Shown: one piece after another, positions 17,345 to 28,836 of the stretch
Position numbering within the stretch: position 1 is the stretch's first letter
Layout: each line of letters starts with the position of its first letter
Source of the DNA: Allobosea sp. TND4EK4
Lineage (GTDB): Bacteria; Pseudomonadota; Alphaproteobacteria; Rhizobiales; Beijerinckiaceae
Direction: 5' to 3'
Length of the DNA stretch: 64,000 nucleotides
Assembly: GCF_900156025.1 (NCBI RefSeq)
Contig: NZ_FTMO01000003.1
Location: 310,001 to 374,000 of the forward strand
Program-made: the position numbers and the translations under genes
Notes under the pieces: model-generated
Databases searched by the model: none
Told to the model about the DNA's origin: nothing
The model's input: only the letters and a program-made list of their open reading frames with translations

Positions 17345-18772
17345 TCAGAACAGCGACTTCGCCGCCGCGGCCGCCGAGTCGAACAGCGGGGCCGGCACGA
17401 AGGAGAGGACCAGCACGAACAGCGCCGAGATCAGCAGCACCGTCCGCACGCCAAGGTCGGAACGCTCGAAAGCCGGCTTCGGCTCGTCGAAATACATCAC
17501 CTTGACCAGGCGCAGATAGTAGTAGGCGCCGACGACGCTGGTCAGCACGCCGACCACCGCCAGCATGTAGAGCTTGGCGTTGATCGCGGCGAGGAAGACG
17601 TACCACTTCGCCCAGAAGCCGGCGAGCGGCGGGATGCCCGCGAGCGAGAACATCATCATTGCCATCGCGAAGGCCATCCAGCCATTCGTGCGCGAGAGGC
17701 CGGCGAGTTCCGAGATGTCCTCGACCAGCTTGCCGTCGCGCCGCATCATCAGCACGCAGGCGAAGGCGGCGAGCGTGGTGGCGAGATAGATCGCCATATA
17801 GGTCATCACGCCCTGGATGCCGTCCGCCGTGCCGGCCGCGAGGCCGACCAGCGCGTAGCCCATGTTGGCGATCGAGGAATAGGCGAGCAGGCGCTTGATG
17901 TTGGTCTGGCCGATCGCCGCGAAGGCGCCCAGCGCCATCGAGGCGATCGAGATGAAGATCACGATCTGCCGCCAGTCGCCGATCGCGCCCGGGAAGGCGC
18001 CGACGAAGATGCGCACGACCATCGCCATGGCGGCCATCTTCGGGGCCGAGGCGAAGAAGGCCGCAACCGGAGTCGGCGCGCCCTCGTAGACGTCCGGCGT
18101 CCACATGTGGAACGGCACGGCAGAAATCTTGAAGGCGACGCCCGCCGCAATGAAGACGATGCCGAAGATGAGGCCGAGGCCCGCATGGCCCCCGGCGGTG
18201 GCCGCAGCAATGCCGGGGAACGTCACCGTGCCGGTGAAGCCGTAGACCAGCGATGCGCCATAGAGCAGCATGCCGGAGGAGAGCGCGCCGAGCACGAAGT
18301 ACTTCAGGCCGGCCTCGGTCGAACGGGCATTGTCACGGTCGAAGGCGGCGACGACGTAAAGCGCCAGCGACTGCAGCTCGAGGCCGACATAGAGGCTGAT
18401 GAGGTCGTTGGCCGAGATCATCATCATCATGCCGATGGTGGCGAGGACGACGAGGATCGGGAACTCGAAGCGCATCACGCCCTGCTGGCGCAGCGTGCCG
18501 CCGGCGAGCAGGATCGAGGCGCCGGCCCCGAGCAGGGTCAGTACCTTCATGAAGCGGGCGAACCCGTCCGCGATGAAGCCGTCATTGAAGGTCAGCAGCC
18601 GGCCCTGCCCCGAGACGACCAGCACGAGAGCGACCGCCAGCAGCAGCAGCGCGGCGCCCTCCAGCAGGCGCGACGAGCGCTCGCCCTGGACGGCGCCGAT
18701 AAGCACCATGGCGATGGCGCCGAGCGCCAGGACGATTTCCGGAAGGGCCGGGCCGAGAGCGGGCAGAGCCAT
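17345..18772 (-). CDS. nuoN: NADH-quinone oxidoreductase subunit N
   Basis: 475 residues, about 14 transmembrane helices; one of the three antiporter-like proton channels of complex I. Conserved charged stretches seen: [14 protein letters not shown] (the TM5 Glu) and [20 protein letters not shown] (Lys and channel residues). Last gene of the nuo operon, 9 bp after nuoM and followed by a repeat rather than a clear terminator. Confidence 0.96.
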   Translation of the reverse strand: MALPALGPALPEIVLALGAIAMVLIGAVQGERSSRLLEGAALLLLAVALVLVVSGQGRLLTFNDGFIADGFARFMKVLTLLGAGASILLAGGTLRQQGVMRFEFPILVVLATIGMMMMISANDLISLYVGLELQSLALYVVAAFDRDNARSTEAGLKYFVLGALSSGMLLYGASLVYGFTGTVTFPGIAAATAGGHAGLGLIFGIVFIAAGVAFKISAVPFHMWTPDVYEGAPTPVAAFFASAPKMAAMAMVVRIFVGAFPGAIGDWRQIVIFISIASMALGAFAAIGQTNIKRLLAYSSIANMGYALVGLAAGTADGIQGVMTYMAIYLATTLAAFACVLMMRRDGKLVEDISELAGLSRTNGWMAFAMAMMMFSLAGIPPLAGFWAKWYVFLAAINAKLYMLAVVGVLTSVVGAYYYLRLVKVMYFDEPKPAFERSDLGVRTVLLISALFVLVLSFVPAPLFDSAAAAAKSLF

Positions 18773-18781
18773 GACGAGACC

Positions 18782-20296
18782 TTACTGGGCGACGGCGAGC
18801 GCCGTCTTGGTGACGGCGAGCGCGGCCTGATAATTCTTGATGAGCATTTCGGTCGGCGCCGCGAAGGCGTCGAGGATCGTGTGCGGCTGGACGCCGTACC
18901 AGATCGTCAGCAGGACGAGCGGCACCAGGATCGCGATCTCGCGGCCGTTCAGATCCTTGATGTCCTTGAGCTCCGGCTTGACCAGCTCGCCGAAGACGAC
19001 GCGGCGATAGAGCCAGAGCGCGTAGCAGGCCGAGAGGATGACGCCGGAGGTCGCGAAGAACGCGACCCAGGGGTTGGCGCGGAAGGCACCGAGCAGCGTC
19101 AGGAACTCGCCGACGAAGCCGGCCGTCCCGGGCAGGCCGACATTGGCCATGGTGAACACCATGAAGATCACCGCATAGACCGGCATCCGGTTCACCAGAC
19201 CGCCATAGGCGGCGATCTCGCGGGTGTGCATCCGGTCGTAGATCACGCCGACGCAGAGGAAGAGCGCGCCCGAGACCAGGCCGTGGCTCATCATCTGGTA
19301 CATCGCGCCCTGCACGCCCTGCGGCGTCAGCGTGAACAGGCCCATGGTGACGAAGCCCATATGCGCCACCGAGGAATAGGCGATCAGCTTCTTGATGTCC
19401 TCCTGCATCATCGCGACCAGTGAGGTGTAGACGATGGCGATGACCGAGAGCGCGAAGACCAGCGGCGCGAAATACTGCGAGGCCTCAGGAAACATCGGGA
19501 TCGAGAAGCGGATGAAGCCGTATCCGCCCATCTTCAGCAGGATCGCCGCCAGGACGACGGAGCCGGCCGTGGGCGCCTCGACGTGCGCGTCGGGCAGCCA
19601 GGTGTGGACCGGCCACATCGGCATCTTCACCGCAAAGGAGGCGAAGAAGGCGAGCCACAGCCAAGTCTGCATGCCGGACGGGAACTTGTGCGCCAGCAGC
19701 GACGGAATGTCGGTGGTGCCGGCGTTCCAGTACATCGCCATCACGGCGAGGAGCATCAGAACCGAGCCGAGCAGCGTGTAGAGGAAGAACTTGTAGGAGG
19801 CGTAGACGCGCCGCTTGCCGCCCCAGATGCCGATGATCAGGAACATCGGGATCAGGCCTGCCTCGAAGAACAGGTAGAACAGCACCAGGTCGAGCGAGGC
19901 GAAGACGCCGATCATCAGCGTCTCGAGCACCAGGAAGGCGACCATGTATTCCGGCACCCGCTTCTGGACCGAGGTCCAGGAGGCGGCGACGCAGAACGGC
20001 ATCAGGAACGCCGTCAGCACGATGAAGGGGAAGGAGAAGCCGTCGACGCCGAGCTTGAAGCGGATCGCGTCCGAGATCCAGGCATGGCTCTCGACGAGCT
20101 GGAAGCCCGGATCGGCCGGGTTGAAGCGATACCAGGCGACGCAGGCCAGCACGAAGGTGAGGACCGTCGTCGCGAGCGCCACCCAGCGGGCGTTGGACGC
20201 GACAGCCGCCTCATCCCCGCGCTGAGCCAGGATGAAGGCCGCGCCGACCAGCGGCAGGATCAGGAGACCGGTGAGGATACCGAAGCCGAACATCAT
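18782..20296 (-). CDS. nuoM: NADH-quinone oxidoreductase subunit M
   Basis: 504 residues, about 14 transmembrane helices. The TM5 glutamate ([17 protein letters not shown]), [22 protein letters not shown] and SSVAHMGFV identify NuoM. Its ATG (two in a row, 20296 and 20293) follows the nuoL stop by one base. Membrane proton-pumping subunit. Confidence 0.97.
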   Translation of the reverse strand: MMFGFGILTGLLILPLVGAAFILAQRGDEAAVASNARWVALATTVLTFVLACVAWYRFNPADPGFQLVESHAWISDAIRFKLGVDGFSFPFIVLTAFLMPFCVAASWTSVQKRVPEYMVAFLVLETLMIGVFASLDLVLFYLFFEAGLIPMFLIIGIWGGKRRVYASYKFFLYTLLGSVLMLLAVMAMYWNAGTTDIPSLLAHKFPSGMQTWLWLAFFASFAVKMPMWPVHTWLPDAHVEAPTAGSVVLAAILLKMGGYGFIRFSIPMFPEASQYFAPLVFALSVIAIVYTSLVAMMQEDIKKLIAYSSVAHMGFVTMGLFTLTPQGVQGAMYQMMSHGLVSGALFLCVGVIYDRMHTREIAAYGGLVNRMPVYAVIFMVFTMANVGLPGTAGFVGEFLTLLGAFRANPWVAFFATSGVILSACYALWLYRRVVFGELVKPELKDIKDLNGREIAILVPLVLLTIWYGVQPHTILDAFAAPTEMLIKNYQAALAVTKTALAVAQ

Positions 20297-20297
20297 C

Positions 20298-22307
20298 TCA
20301 CCCGCGGGTCACGAGATACCAGGTCACGAGCCCGGCAACACCGATCAGCATCGCGAAGGCATAATGATAGAGATAGCCGGTCTGCAGGCGCACGACGCGG
20401 TTGGTCACATCGACGACGCGGGCCGAGACGCCGTCCGGGCCGAAGCCGTCGATGACGAAGCCATCGCCCTTCTTCCAGAGGAAGCGGCCGAGCCACTTCG
20501 CGGGACGCACGAACAGGAAATCGTAGATCTCGTCGAAATACCACTTGTTGAGCAGGAACCGGTAGAGCGCCGGGTTCGCCGCCGCGAGCTTGGCGGGGAT
20601 CTCCGGGCTGCGGACATACATCAGCCAGGCGAGCGCGAAGCCGATCAGCATCGCCACGAAGGGCGACCAGACGACCCAGCCGGGCACCTCGTGCATGGCG
20701 TGCAGGATGTGGTTGTCCTTGCCCATGAACAGCGCCGACTTCCAGAAATGCTCGAAGTCGTGGCCGATGAAGTACTCCTTGAAGGCGAAGCCGGCGGCGA
20801 TCGCGCCGAGCGACAGCACGACGAGCGGCAGCAGCATCACCCAGGGGCTCTCATGCGGCGTGTGCCCGTGGCCATGGCCGTGGTCGTCATGGCCGTGAGC
20901 GGCATGGGCATGATCGTCATGGCCGTGACCATGCGCGTCATGGCCGTGGCCCCAGCGCGGCTTGCCCTCGAAGGTCATGAAGTAGAGGCGCCAGGAGTAG
21001 AAGGAGGTCATGCAGGCGGCGACGACCAGCAGCACGAAGGCATAGGACGACGCGAAGCCGCCATGGCCGACCGAGGCGTAGGCGCTCTCGATGATCGCGT
21101 CCTTGGAGAAGTAGCCGGCGAAACCGGGAAAGCCCGTCAACGCCAGCGTGCCGATCGTCATCGCGGCCGCGGTGAAGGGGATGTGCTTGCGCAGGCCGCC
21201 CATGTTCCGCATGTCCTGCTCGTGGTGCATCGCGTGGATGACCGAGCCGGCACCGAGGAACAGCAGCGCCTTGAAGAAGGCGTGGGTGAAGAGGTGGAAG
21301 ATGCCGGCGCCGTAATTGCCGACGCCGAGCGCCACGAACATGTAGCCGAGCTGCGAGCAGGTCGAATAGGCGATGACGCGCTTGATGTCGTTCTGCACGA
21401 GCCCGACCGTCGCCGCGAAGAAAGCGGTGGTGGCGCCGATGACGACGACGACGGTAAGCGCGACCGGGGCGTACTCGAAGATCGGCGAGAGGCGCGCCAG
21501 CATGAAGACGCCGGCGGTGACCATCGTCGCGGCATGGATGAGGGCCGAGACCGGGGTCGGGCCTTCCATCGCGTCCGGCAGCCAGGTGTGCAGCAGGAAC
21601 TGCGCCGACTTGCCCATCGCGCCCATGAACAGCAGCAGGCAGGTGATTGTCAGCGCGTCCCAGTCATAGCCCAGGAAGTGGAACGGCTTGCCGGCGAGGC
21701 CTGCGACGTTCGGGAAGATCGAGTCGAAGGCGACCGAGCCGAACAGCACGAAGACGAGGAAGATGCCGAGCGAGAAGCCGAAGTCGCCGACGCGGTTGAC
21801 GATGAAGGCCTTCATCGCGGCGGCGCAGGCCGAGGGCTTCTGGTACCAGAAGCCGATCAGCAGATAGGAAGCGAGGCCGACGCCCTCCCAGCCGAAGAAC
21901 ATCTGGACGAGGTTGTCCGACGTCACCAGCATGAGCATCGCGAAGGTGAAGAGCGAAAGATAGGCGAAAAAGCGCGGACGGTGCGGATCCTCGTGCATGT
22001 AGCCGATCGAGTAGAGGTGCACGAGGCAGGAGACGGTGTTGACCACGACCAGCATCACCGCCGTCAGCGTGTCGATGCGGAAGGCCCAGTCGACCTGCAA
22101 TTCGCCGGAGGCGATCCAGCTCGCGATCTGGACGCGGGTGGTGCCGTGGCCGAAGCCGACCTGGAAGAAGGCGATCCAGGACAGCACCGCCGACACCATC
22201 AGCAGCGAGGTGGTGACGATCTCGGAGCCGCGCGCGCCGATCAGCCGGCCGAAGAGGCCGGCGATCAGGAAGCCGATCAGGGGGAGGAAGACGATCGCGT
22301 GATACAT
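20298..22307 (-). CDS. nuoL: NADH-quinone oxidoreductase subunit L
   Basis: 669 residues. Distal proton-pumping subunit with the long amphipathic lateral helix at the C-terminus. Hallmarks: [56 protein letters not shown]. An odd feature is a loop of about 35 residues (about 451-485, encoded near 20850-20955) with 14 histidines and few other residue types, between two helices of the C-terminal half. Confidence 0.97.
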   Translation of the reverse strand: MYHAIVFLPLIGFLIAGLFGRLIGARGSEIVTTSLLMVSAVLSWIAFFQVGFGHGTTRVQIASWIASGELQVDWAFRIDTLTAVMLVVVNTVSCLVHLYSIGYMHEDPHRPRFFAYLSLFTFAMLMLVTSDNLVQMFFGWEGVGLASYLLIGFWYQKPSACAAAMKAFIVNRVGDFGFSLGIFLVFVLFGSVAFDSIFPNVAGLAGKPFHFLGYDWDALTITCLLLFMGAMGKSAQFLLHTWLPDAMEGPTPVSALIHAATMVTAGVFMLARLSPIFEYAPVALTVVVVIGATTAFFAATVGLVQNDIKRVIAYSTCSQLGYMFVALGVGNYGAGIFHLFTHAFFKALLFLGAGSVIHAMHHEQDMRNMGGLRKHIPFTAAAMTIGTLALTGFPGFAGYFSKDAIIESAYASVGHGGFASSYAFVLLVVAACMTSFYSWRLYFMTFEGKPRWGHGHDAHGHGHDDHAHAAHGHDDHGHGHGHTPHESPWVMLLPLVVLSLGAIAAGFAFKEYFIGHDFEHFWKSALFMGKDNHILHAMHEVPGWVVWSPFVAMLIGFALAWLMYVRSPEIPAKLAAANPALYRFLLNKWYFDEIYDFLFVRPAKWLGRFLWKKGDGFVIDGFGPDGVSARVVDVTNRVVRLQTGYLYHYAFAMLIGVAGLVTWYLVTRG

Positions 22308-22334
22308 GGTCGCTAGGTCCAGGCGCTGTCGCGC

Positions 22335-22643
22335 TCAGCCTTTCATCATGTTGATGTCTTCCACCGCGATGGAGCCGCGGTTGCGGAAGTAGACGACGAG
22401 AATGGCAAGCCCGATCGCGGCCTCGGCCGCCGCGACCGTGAGCACGAGCATGGCGAAGACCTGGCCGACGATGTCGTTCAGGAAGCTCGAGAAGGCGACG
22501 AAGTTGATGTTCACCGCGAGCAGGATGAGCTCGACCGACATCAGGATGACGATGACGTTCTTGCGGTTGATGAAGATGCCGAGCACGCCGAGCGTGAACA
22601 GGATCGCGCTGACCGCGAGATAATGGCCTAGTCCGATCATCAT
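22335..22643 (-). CDS. nuoK: NADH-quinone oxidoreductase subunit K
   Basis: 102 residues (101 if the second of two ATGs is used). Three transmembrane helices with the conserved membrane glutamates in [15 protein letters not shown] and [11 protein letters not shown]. The start overlaps the nuoJ stop. Confidence 0.96.
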   Translation of the reverse strand: MMIGLGHYLAVSAILFTLGVLGIFINRKNVIVILMSVELILLAVNINFVAFSSFLNDIVGQVFAMLVLTVAAAEAAIGLAILVVYFRNRGSIAVEDINMMKG

Positions 22644-23263
22644 GCCATCTCCTCGGGAACGCCGGCGTGCGACGGCACCTGCTTGACCTCCATGGCGGCC
22701 TCCTTGGTGCGGGCGTTCTGCACCGGGACGCTCTGGCGCTTGATGCCGACCCGCTCGCGCAGCGTGAGCACGATCGCACCGATCATCGCCACCAGCAGGA
22801 CGAGGCCGGCCGCCTGGAAGTAGTAGACATACTGCGTGTAGATCACCCGGCCGAGCGCCTCGGTGTTGGTGATGCCGGCGGGGATCGCGGAGACGGGCGC
22901 CTTGACGATCTGCGGATCGATGACCCATGCGCCGACCACCATCAGCAGCTCTACGGCGAAGATGAAGCCGATCAGCGCGCCGATCGGCAGGTAGTTCAGG
23001 AAGCCCTGGCGGAACTCGGCGAAGTCCACGTCGAGCATCATCACCACGAAGAGGAAGAGCACCGCGACCGCGCCGACATAGACGACGACCAGCAGCATCG
23101 CCAGGAACTCGGCGCCCAGCAGCATGAAGAGCCCGGCCGCGTTGACGAAGGCCAGGATCAGGAACAGCACGGAGTGCACGGGGTTGCGCGAGGTCACCAC
23201 CATGAAGGCGGACCCCACGGTCACCCCTGCGAAGAGATAGAAGAAAGCCGCTGCGGCATTCAT
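22640..23263 (-). CDS. nuoJ: NADH-quinone oxidoreductase subunit J
   Basis: 207 residues with five transmembrane helices; conserved [20 protein letters not shown] and [17 protein letters not shown], which includes the helix with the pi-bulge in complex I. The C-terminal polar tail of about 45 residues is common in alphaproteobacteria. It overlaps nuoK by 4 bp and is separated from nuoI by a 170-bp spacer with heptad repeats. Confidence 0.95.
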   Translation of the reverse strand: MNAAAAFFYLFAGVTVGSAFMVVTSRNPVHSVLFLILAFVNAAGLFMLLGAEFLAMLLVVVYVGAVAVLFLFVVMMLDVDFAEFRQGFLNYLPIGALIGFIFAVELLMVVGAWVIDPQIVKAPVSAIPAGITNTEALGRVIYTQYVYYFQAAGLVLLVAMIGAIVLTLRERVGIKRQSVPVQNARTKEAAMEVKQVPSHAGVPEEMA

Positions 23264-23361
23264 CTCGGCCAGCCCTTCCCGCCCCTTCCGGCGCGGTCCT
23301 CATGTGGTTCGTGCGCCAGGACTCAATCGAGCCCGCCGCAATTTGGAGCGTCTTTAATCAA

Positions 23362-23431
23362 GGCAGTCGGCAGTAGGCAATCGGCAGTCTATGCGTTGTT
23401 CCCGACTGCCTACTGCCGACTCCCCATTGCC
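23362..23431. repeat. Heptad hairpin between nuoI and nuoJ
   Basis: Left arm of four heptads (GGCAGTC, GGCAGTA, GGCAATC, GGCAGTC; 23362-23389), 14-nt loop, right arm of four reverse-complement heptads (GACTGCC, TACTGCC, GACTCCC, CATTGCC; 23404-23431). It starts 4 bp after the nuoI stop and is inside the operon, so it may affect mRNA stability or partial termination. Confidence 0.9.
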
Positions 23432-23435
23432 GCAC

Positions 23436-23924
23436 TTAGCGATAGGGCGCGTCCATCGCGATATTTCGCGCGATCTCGCGTTCCCAGCGCGCACCGTTCG
23501 CGAGCAGCTTGTCCTTGTCGTAGAACAGCTCCTCGCGGGTTTCGGCCGCGAATTCGAAATTCGGGCCCTCGACGATGGCATCGACCGGACAAGCCTCCTG
23601 GCAGAAGCCGCAATAGATGCACTTCGTCATGTCGATGTCGTAACGCGTGGTGCGGCGCGTGCCGTCGTTGCGGCGCGGGCCGGCCTCGATGGTGATCGCC
23701 TGCGCCGGGCAGATCGCCTCGCACAGCTTGCAGGCGATGCAGCGTTCCTCGCCGTTCGGGTAACGGCGCAGCGCGTGCTCGCCGCGGAAACGCGGCGAGA
23801 GCTGGCCCTTCTCGAACGGGTAGTTCAGCGTCGCCTTCGGCTTGAAGAAATAGCGCATCGAGAGCCCGATGGCCCCGACGAACTCCTTCAGCAGCAGGCC
23901 CCTTGCGGCTTGCGCGAGTGACAT
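23436..23924 (-). CDS. nuoI: NADH-quinone oxidoreductase subunit I
   Basis: 162 residues from ATG 23924. It carries the two [4Fe-4S] clusters N6a and N6b: [16 protein letters not shown] and [16 protein letters not shown]. The amphipathic N-terminus ([19 protein letters not shown]) anchors it to the membrane arm. It follows a small membrane-protein gene by 20 bp. Confidence 0.97.
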   Translation of the reverse strand: MSLAQAARGLLLKEFVGAIGLSMRYFFKPKATLNYPFEKGQLSPRFRGEHALRRYPNGEERCIACKLCEAICPAQAITIEAGPRRNDGTRRTTRYDIDMTKCIYCGFCQEACPVDAIVEGPNFEFAAETREELFYDKDKLLANGARWEREIARNIAMDAPYR

Positions 23925-23944
23925 CGCCTTCGTCCCTTCCATCC

Positions 23945-24181
23945 TCAGCCGGACACCGCCCGGCCGATCACGAAACCCAGGATCGGCATCAGGCCGATCG
24001 TGATAGCTCTCAGCACCCATCGCAGAATGGCGATGCGGCGCTCGTAATCGTCCTTCTCGGCCTCTGTGACCGAGCGGTCGGTGCGCCTGAGCGCCCCGAT
24101 CACCACGGCCGCCATCAGCCGGTATTCCAGCAGGCCGAGCCCGAGGCCGATCAGAGCACCGAGCAGGCCGGCCGGGCTCAC
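23945..24181 (-). CDS. Small two-helix membrane protein in the nuo operon
   Basis: 78 residues starting at a GTG whose bases overlap the nuoH stop (GTGA). Two hydrophobic helices (about 4-31, [20 protein letters not shown], and 52-73, [17 protein letters not shown]) flank a charged loop rich in Asp, Glu and Arg ([18 protein letters not shown]). I do not recognise a family. It is not one of the 14 core subunits. The stop-start coupling to nuoH argues that it is real and made together with the membrane arm; an assembly or accessory role is only inference. Confidence 0.65.
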   Translation of the reverse strand: MSPAGLLGALIGLGLGLLEYRLMAAVVIGALRRTDRSVTEAEKDDYERRIAILRWVLRAITIGLMPILGFVIGRAVSG

Positions 24182-25230
24182 CCCGCCACCGGGCCCCAGC
24201 CCGTCAGCTGCAGCACCAGCGCCACGATCACCACGCTGGCGAGCGAGAGCGGCAGGAAGACCTTCCAGCCTAGGCGCATCAACTGGTCGTAGCGGTAGCG
24301 CGGCACGAAGGCCTTCACCAGCGCGAACATGAAGAAGACGAGGCAGACCTTGAGCGCGAACCAGAACACGCCGGGCAGCCAGGTGAAGGGCGGCAGCGCC
24401 ACCGGCGGCGCCCAGCCCCCGAGGAACAGGATCGTCGTCAGCGAGCACATGGTCATGATCGCCACGTATTCGCCGAGCATGAACAGCAGGTAGGGCGTCG
24501 AGGAGTACTCGACCATGAAACCCGCCACGAGCTCGGACTCCGCCTCGGCCAGATCGAAGGGCGGCCGGTTCGTCTCGGCCAGCGCCGAGACGAAGAAGAC
24601 GATGAACATCGGGAAGAGCGGGATGAAATACCAGTTCAGGATGGTGAGCCACGGCACGCCGAGCGCGTGCGCAAGACCCCGGTTCTGCTGCGCCTCGACC
24701 ACGGCCGAGAGATTCAGCGAACCGACGCAAAGCAGCACGGTGACGATGACGAAGCCGATCGAGACCTCGTAGGAAACCATCTGCGCCGCCGAGCGCAGCG
24801 CGCTCATAAAGGGGTATTTCGAGTTGGAAGCCCAGCCGGCCATGATGATGCCGTAGACTCCCAGCGAGGAGATCGCGAGGATGTAGAGCACGCCGACATT
24901 GATGTCGGCGATGGCCCAGCCTTCCGCAACCGGGATCACCGCCCAGGCGCCGAGCGCCAGGAGGCAGGAGACGAAGGGCGCCAGCAGGAACAGGCCCTTG
25001 TTGGCGCCGGCCGGAATGATCGGCTCCTTCAGCGCGAACTTGATCAGGTCGGCGAAGCTCTGGAACAGGCCGAAGGGGCCGACCACGTTGGGGCCGCGGC
25101 GCAGTTGCACCGCCGCCCAGACCTTGCGGTCGGCCAGGAGGATATAGGCGATGAAGACGAGCAGGCAGACCAGGAGCAGCAAGCTCTTGCCCAGCACGAT
25201 CGCGATATCGAGGACGAGGTCCCAGTTCAT
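24178..25230 (-). CDS. nuoH: NADH-quinone oxidoreductase subunit H
   Basis: 350 residues, eight transmembrane helices; forms the quinone channel with NuoB and NuoD. Hallmarks [40 protein letters not shown] and [14 protein letters not shown]. It ends in an overlap with a small downstream reading frame. Confidence 0.97.
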   Translation of the reverse strand: MNWDLVLDIAIVLGKSLLLLVCLLVFIAYILLADRKVWAAVQLRRGPNVVGPFGLFQSFADLIKFALKEPIIPAGANKGLFLLAPFVSCLLALGAWAVIPVAEGWAIADINVGVLYILAISSLGVYGIIMAGWASNSKYPFMSALRSAAQMVSYEVSIGFVIVTVLLCVGSLNLSAVVEAQQNRGLAHALGVPWLTILNWYFIPLFPMFIVFFVSALAETNRPPFDLAEAESELVAGFMVEYSSTPYLLFMLGEYVAIMTMCSLTTILFLGGWAPPVALPPFTWLPGVFWFALKVCLVFFMFALVKAFVPRYRYDQLMRLGWKVFLPLSLASVVIVALVLQLTGWGPVAG

Positions 25231-25235
25231 GGCGC

Positions 25236-27299
25236 TCACTCCGCCGCCTGCCGCATCCGGCCGGAGGCCAGAGCCGAGCATTCCGCCATCACGGCCGAGG
25301 CCCGCGCGATCGGGTTGGTCTGATAGAAATCTGTGACGGGCGAGACGAAGCCCGACCGATCGGTCTGGCCGCCGAGTCCGGCCAGGTCGCCGAGGCCCGC
25401 CGTATCGTTGACCGCCAGCACATCGAGTGCAGCGAAATGCGGATGCGCCTCGTAGAGCGCCTTGCGCAGGCCCGCCAGCGAATCGAAGGGCAGCGTCTTG
25501 CCTAGGACGGCGGAGAGGGCGCGCAGGATCGCCCAATCCTCTCGGGCATCGCCCGGCGGGAAGGTGGCGCGGTCGCCCATCTGTACCCGGCCCTCGGTGT
25601 TGACGTAGGTGCCGGATTTCTCGGTGTAGGCCGCGCCCGGCAGGATCACGTCGGCGCGGTGTGCGCCCTTGTCGCCATGGGTGCCCTGGTAGATCACGAA
25701 GGCGCCGGCCGGCACCTCGATTTCGTCGGCGCCGAGCAGGAACAGCACGTCGAGTGCGCCCGGCTGCAACATCGCCGCGACATCCTTGCCGCCCTCGCCA
25801 GGCACGAAGCCGAGATCGAGCGCGCCAACGCGCGAGGCGGCGGTGTGGATCACGCCGAAACCGTTCCATTCGGCCGTGACGGCGCCGAGCGCCTGAGCGG
25901 TCTTGGCGGCGAGCGAGAGCACGGCCGCACCGTCCTGGCGGGCGAGCGCGCCCTGCCCCACCAGCACCATCGGCTTGCCGCCCTTGGCCTCGGCCGATTT
26001 CACGAAATCGGACAGCGTCTCCGGGCCGGCGCCGAGATAGTCATAGGTGTAGGTCAGGTCGGCCTGCTCGCCGACGACGCTCACCTTGAAGTCGCCGCGC
26101 AGCCAGCGCTTGCGGATGCGGGCGTTCAGGATCGGAGCCTCGCGGCGCGGATTGGCGCCGATGATCAGGAGCGACGTCGCCTCCTCGATGCCGGCGATGC
26201 CGGCGTTGAGCGTGTAGGAGGCGCGGCCGAATTTCGGATGCAGAACGCTGCCGTCCTGGCGGGCATCGAGATTGGTGCTGCCCAGCGAGACGACCAGGGC
26301 CTTCAGCGCGAACATCTCCTCGACCGCGGCGAGATCGCCGGCGATGGCGCCGATGCGGTCAGGCGCAACAGCCTTCACCTTGTCGACGATGGCGGCGAAG
26401 GCCTCGGTCCAGCTCGCCGGGCGCAGGCGGCCATTCTCACGCAGATAGGGCCTGTCGAGCCGCTGGGTCTTGAGGCCATCGGCGACGTGGCGGGTCTTGT
26501 CGGAGATCCACTCCTCGTTCACCGCCTCGTTGAGGCGGGGCAGGATGCGCATCACTTCCTTGCCGCGCGAGTCGACGCGGATGGCCGAGCCGACCGCGTC
26601 CATCACGTCGATGCTCTCGGTCTTGGAAAGCTCCCAGGGCCGCGCCTTGTTCTGGTAGGGCTTGGAGGTCAGCGCGCCGACCGGGCAAAGATCGACGACG
26701 TTGCTCTGCAGCTCCGAGGCCATCGCCTGCTCGAGATAGGTCGTGATCTCCATGTCCTCGCCGCGGCCGATCGCGCCGAGGTCGGAGGCTCCCGCGACCT
26801 CGGTGGTGAAGCGGACGCAGCGCGTGCACTGGATGCAGCGGTTCATCGAGGTCTTGACCAGCGGGCCGATATACTTGTCCTCGACCGCGCGCTTGTTCTC
26901 GGCATAGCGCGAGGTGTCGGCGCCGAAGGCCATCGCCTGGTCCTGCAGGTCGCACTCGCCGCCCTGGTCGCAGATCGGGCAATCCAGCGGGTGGTTGATG
27001 AGGAGGAACTCCATCACCCCTTCGCGGGCCTTCTTCACCATCGGCGACTTGGTCAGCACGACCGGCGGCTCGCCATTCGGGCCCGGGCGCAGGTCACGCA
27101 CGCCGATGGCGCAGGAGGCCTGCGGCTTCGGCGGGCCGCCCTTCACCTCGACGAGGCACATGCGGCAATTGCCGGCGATCGAGAGGCGCTCATGGAAGCA
27201 GAAGCGCGGAATCTCGGCGCCTGCGGCCTCGCAGGCCTGGAGAACGGTGTAGTCGGCCGGAACGTCGACCTCGATGCCGTCGATGAGAAGTTTGGTCAT
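25236..27299 (-). CDS. nuoG: NADH-quinone oxidoreductase subunit G
   Basis: 687 residues from ATG 27299 (upstream in-frame codons do not fit the family start [11 protein letters not shown]). N-terminal [2Fe-2S] ferredoxin domain ([18 protein letters not shown]), His/Cys-ligated [4Fe-4S] segment ([17 protein letters not shown]), a further CIQCTRC cluster, then a molybdopterin-oxidoreductase-like C-terminal half. Peripheral arm subunit carrying electrons from NuoF. Confidence 0.96.
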   Translation of the reverse strand: MTKLLIDGIEVDVPADYTVLQACEAAGAEIPRFCFHERLSIAGNCRMCLVEVKGGPPKPQASCAIGVRDLRPGPNGEPPVVLTKSPMVKKAREGVMEFLLINHPLDCPICDQGGECDLQDQAMAFGADTSRYAENKRAVEDKYIGPLVKTSMNRCIQCTRCVRFTTEVAGASDLGAIGRGEDMEITTYLEQAMASELQSNVVDLCPVGALTSKPYQNKARPWELSKTESIDVMDAVGSAIRVDSRGKEVMRILPRLNEAVNEEWISDKTRHVADGLKTQRLDRPYLRENGRLRPASWTEAFAAIVDKVKAVAPDRIGAIAGDLAAVEEMFALKALVVSLGSTNLDARQDGSVLHPKFGRASYTLNAGIAGIEEATSLLIIGANPRREAPILNARIRKRWLRGDFKVSVVGEQADLTYTYDYLGAGPETLSDFVKSAEAKGGKPMVLVGQGALARQDGAAVLSLAAKTAQALGAVTAEWNGFGVIHTAASRVGALDLGFVPGEGGKDVAAMLQPGALDVLFLLGADEIEVPAGAFVIYQGTHGDKGAHRADVILPGAAYTEKSGTYVNTEGRVQMGDRATFPPGDAREDWAILRALSAVLGKTLPFDSLAGLRKALYEAHPHFAALDVLAVNDTAGLGDLAGLGGQTDRSGFVSPVTDFYQTNPIARASAVMAECSALASGRMRQAAE

Positions 27300-27309
27300 C
27301 GCGTTTTTC

Positions 27310-27519
27310 TCAATGCGGCGTATCGACGAGATCGAGCCGACGCTCGATCCTTTCGACACGCAATTCAAGTCGATCGATTCGACGCTGCACGCCGACGACG
27401 CCTTCTTCCAAGCTCGTCATGCGCACCTTCAAATCCTGCACGTCATCGCGGAGCCGATCGAGTTTCTCGTCGATCCGCCGAAGGTAGACCAGAACCAGAT
27501 TCTCGGGCTCCTGCGCCAT
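27310..27519 (-). CDS. Small coiled-coil protein in the nuo operon
   Basis: 69 residues, nearly all charged heptads: [20 protein letters not shown] and [18 protein letters not shown] predict one long coiled coil. No signal peptide or membrane helix. It begins 4 bp after nuoF and ends 10 bp before nuoG, with a GGAG about 9 nt before its ATG. Not a core complex I subunit. I do not know a function; similar short coiled-coil proteins occur widely in alphaproteobacteria. Confidence 0.7.
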   Translation of the reverse strand: MAQEPENLVLVYLRRIDEKLDRLRDDVQDLKVRMTSLEEGVVGVQRRIDRLELRVERIERRLDLVDTPH

Positions 27520-27523
27520 GGCA

Positions 27524-28828
27524 TCACTCCGCCGCCATCAGGCGCACAGGCTCGCTGTGCGGGTTGGCGGCATAGTCGTCGATGCGCTGCTCGATCTCGT
27601 GGCGGAAATGCGCGATCAGGCCCTGGATCGGCCAGGCGGCGGCATCGCCGAGCGCGCAGATCGTGTGGCCCTCGATCTGCTTGGTGACGTCGAGGAGCAT
27701 GTCGATCTCGCGCTTCTGGGCGCGGCCCTCGGCCATGCGCTCCATGACGCGCCACATCCAGCCCGTGCCCTCGCGACAGGGCGTGCACTGGCCGCAGCTC
27801 TCATGCTTGTAGAAATGGCTGATGCGGGCGATGGCGCGGACGATGTCGGTCGACTTGTCCATCACGATCACCGCCGCGGTCCCGAGGCCCGAGCGCAGCT
27901 TGGAGAGCGAGTCGAAATCCATCGGCGTGTCGATGATCTGCTCGGCCGGCACCATGCGCACGGAGGAGCCCCCCGGGATGACCGCCTTGAGATTGTCCCA
28001 GCCGCCGCGGACGCCGCCGCAATGCTTGTCGATCAGCTCGCGGAAGGTCAGGCCCATCGCCTCCTCGACGTTGCAGGGCTTGTTCACATGGCCCGAGACG
28101 CAGAAGAGCTTGGTGCCGACATTGTTCGGCGTGCCGATCGAGGAGAACCAGGCCGCGCCACGGCGCAGGATGGTCGGCGCGACCGCGATCGACTCGACGT
28201 TGTTGACGGTCGTCGGGCAGCCATAGAGGCCCATATTGGCCGGGAAAGGCGGCTTCAGCCGCGGCATGCCCTTCTTGCCCTCGAGGCTCTCGAGCAGCGC
28301 CGTCTCCTCGCCGCAGATATAGGCGCCGGCGCCGTGATGGACGTAGAGGTCGAACGGATAGCCGTGGACGTTGTCCTTGCCGATGAGCCTGGCCTCATAG
28401 GCCTCGTCGACGGCGCGCTGCAGCGCCTCGCGCTCCCGGACATATTCGCCGCGGATGTAGATGTAGGCGGCATGCGCGCCCATCGCGAAGGAGGCGATGA
28501 GGCAGCCCTCGACCAGCGTATGCGGGTCGTTGCGCATGATCTCGCGGTCCTTGCAGGTGCCCGGCTCCGACTCGTCGGCGTTGACGACGAGATAATGCGG
28601 GCGCCCGTCGCTCTGCTTGGGCATGAAGGACCATTTCAGCCCGGTCGGAAAGCCGGCGCCGCCGCGGCCGCGCAGGCCCGACTTCTTCATCTCGTCGATG
28701 ATCCAGTCGCGGCCCTGCTCCAGGATGAATTTGGTGCCGTCCCAGCCGCCGCGCTTGATCGCGCCCTGCAGGGTCTTGTCGTGGAGGCCGTAGAGATTGG
28801 TGAAGATGCGGTCGCGGTCGGCGAGCAT
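27524..28828 (-). CDS. nuoF: NADH-quinone oxidoreductase subunit F
   Basis: 434 residues from ATG 28828 (family start [14 protein letters not shown]; an upstream GTG overlapping the nuoE stop is possible). FMN- and NADH-binding flavoprotein with [39 protein letters not shown] and the [4Fe-4S] motif [12 protein letters not shown]. Entry point of electrons in complex I. Confidence 0.97.
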   Translation of the reverse strand: MLADRDRIFTNLYGLHDKTLQGAIKRGGWDGTKFILEQGRDWIIDEMKKSGLRGRGGAGFPTGLKWSFMPKQSDGRPHYLVVNADESEPGTCKDREIMRNDPHTLVEGCLIASFAMGAHAAYIYIRGEYVREREALQRAVDEAYEARLIGKDNVHGYPFDLYVHHGAGAYICGEETALLESLEGKKGMPRLKPPFPANMGLYGCPTTVNNVESIAVAPTILRRGAAWFSSIGTPNNVGTKLFCVSGHVNKPCNVEEAMGLTFRELIDKHCGGVRGGWDNLKAVIPGGSSVRMVPAEQIIDTPMDFDSLSKLRSGLGTAAVIVMDKSTDIVRAIARISHFYKHESCGQCTPCREGTGWMWRVMERMAEGRAQKREIDMLLDVTKQIEGHTICALGDAAAWPIQGLIAHFRHEIEQRIDDYAANPHSEPVRLMAAE

Positions 28829-28836
28829 GTCGGGCC

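Noticed and set aside
16931..19423. 830-codon open plus-strand frame opposite birA, nuoN and nuoM
   Set aside because: Composition is Asp/Glu/His/Arg-rich shadow coding; the minus-strand genes are unmistakable.
17345..22307. nuoL/M/N considered as Mrp-type antiporter genes
   Set aside because: They are part of a complete nuoA-N operon in canonical order.
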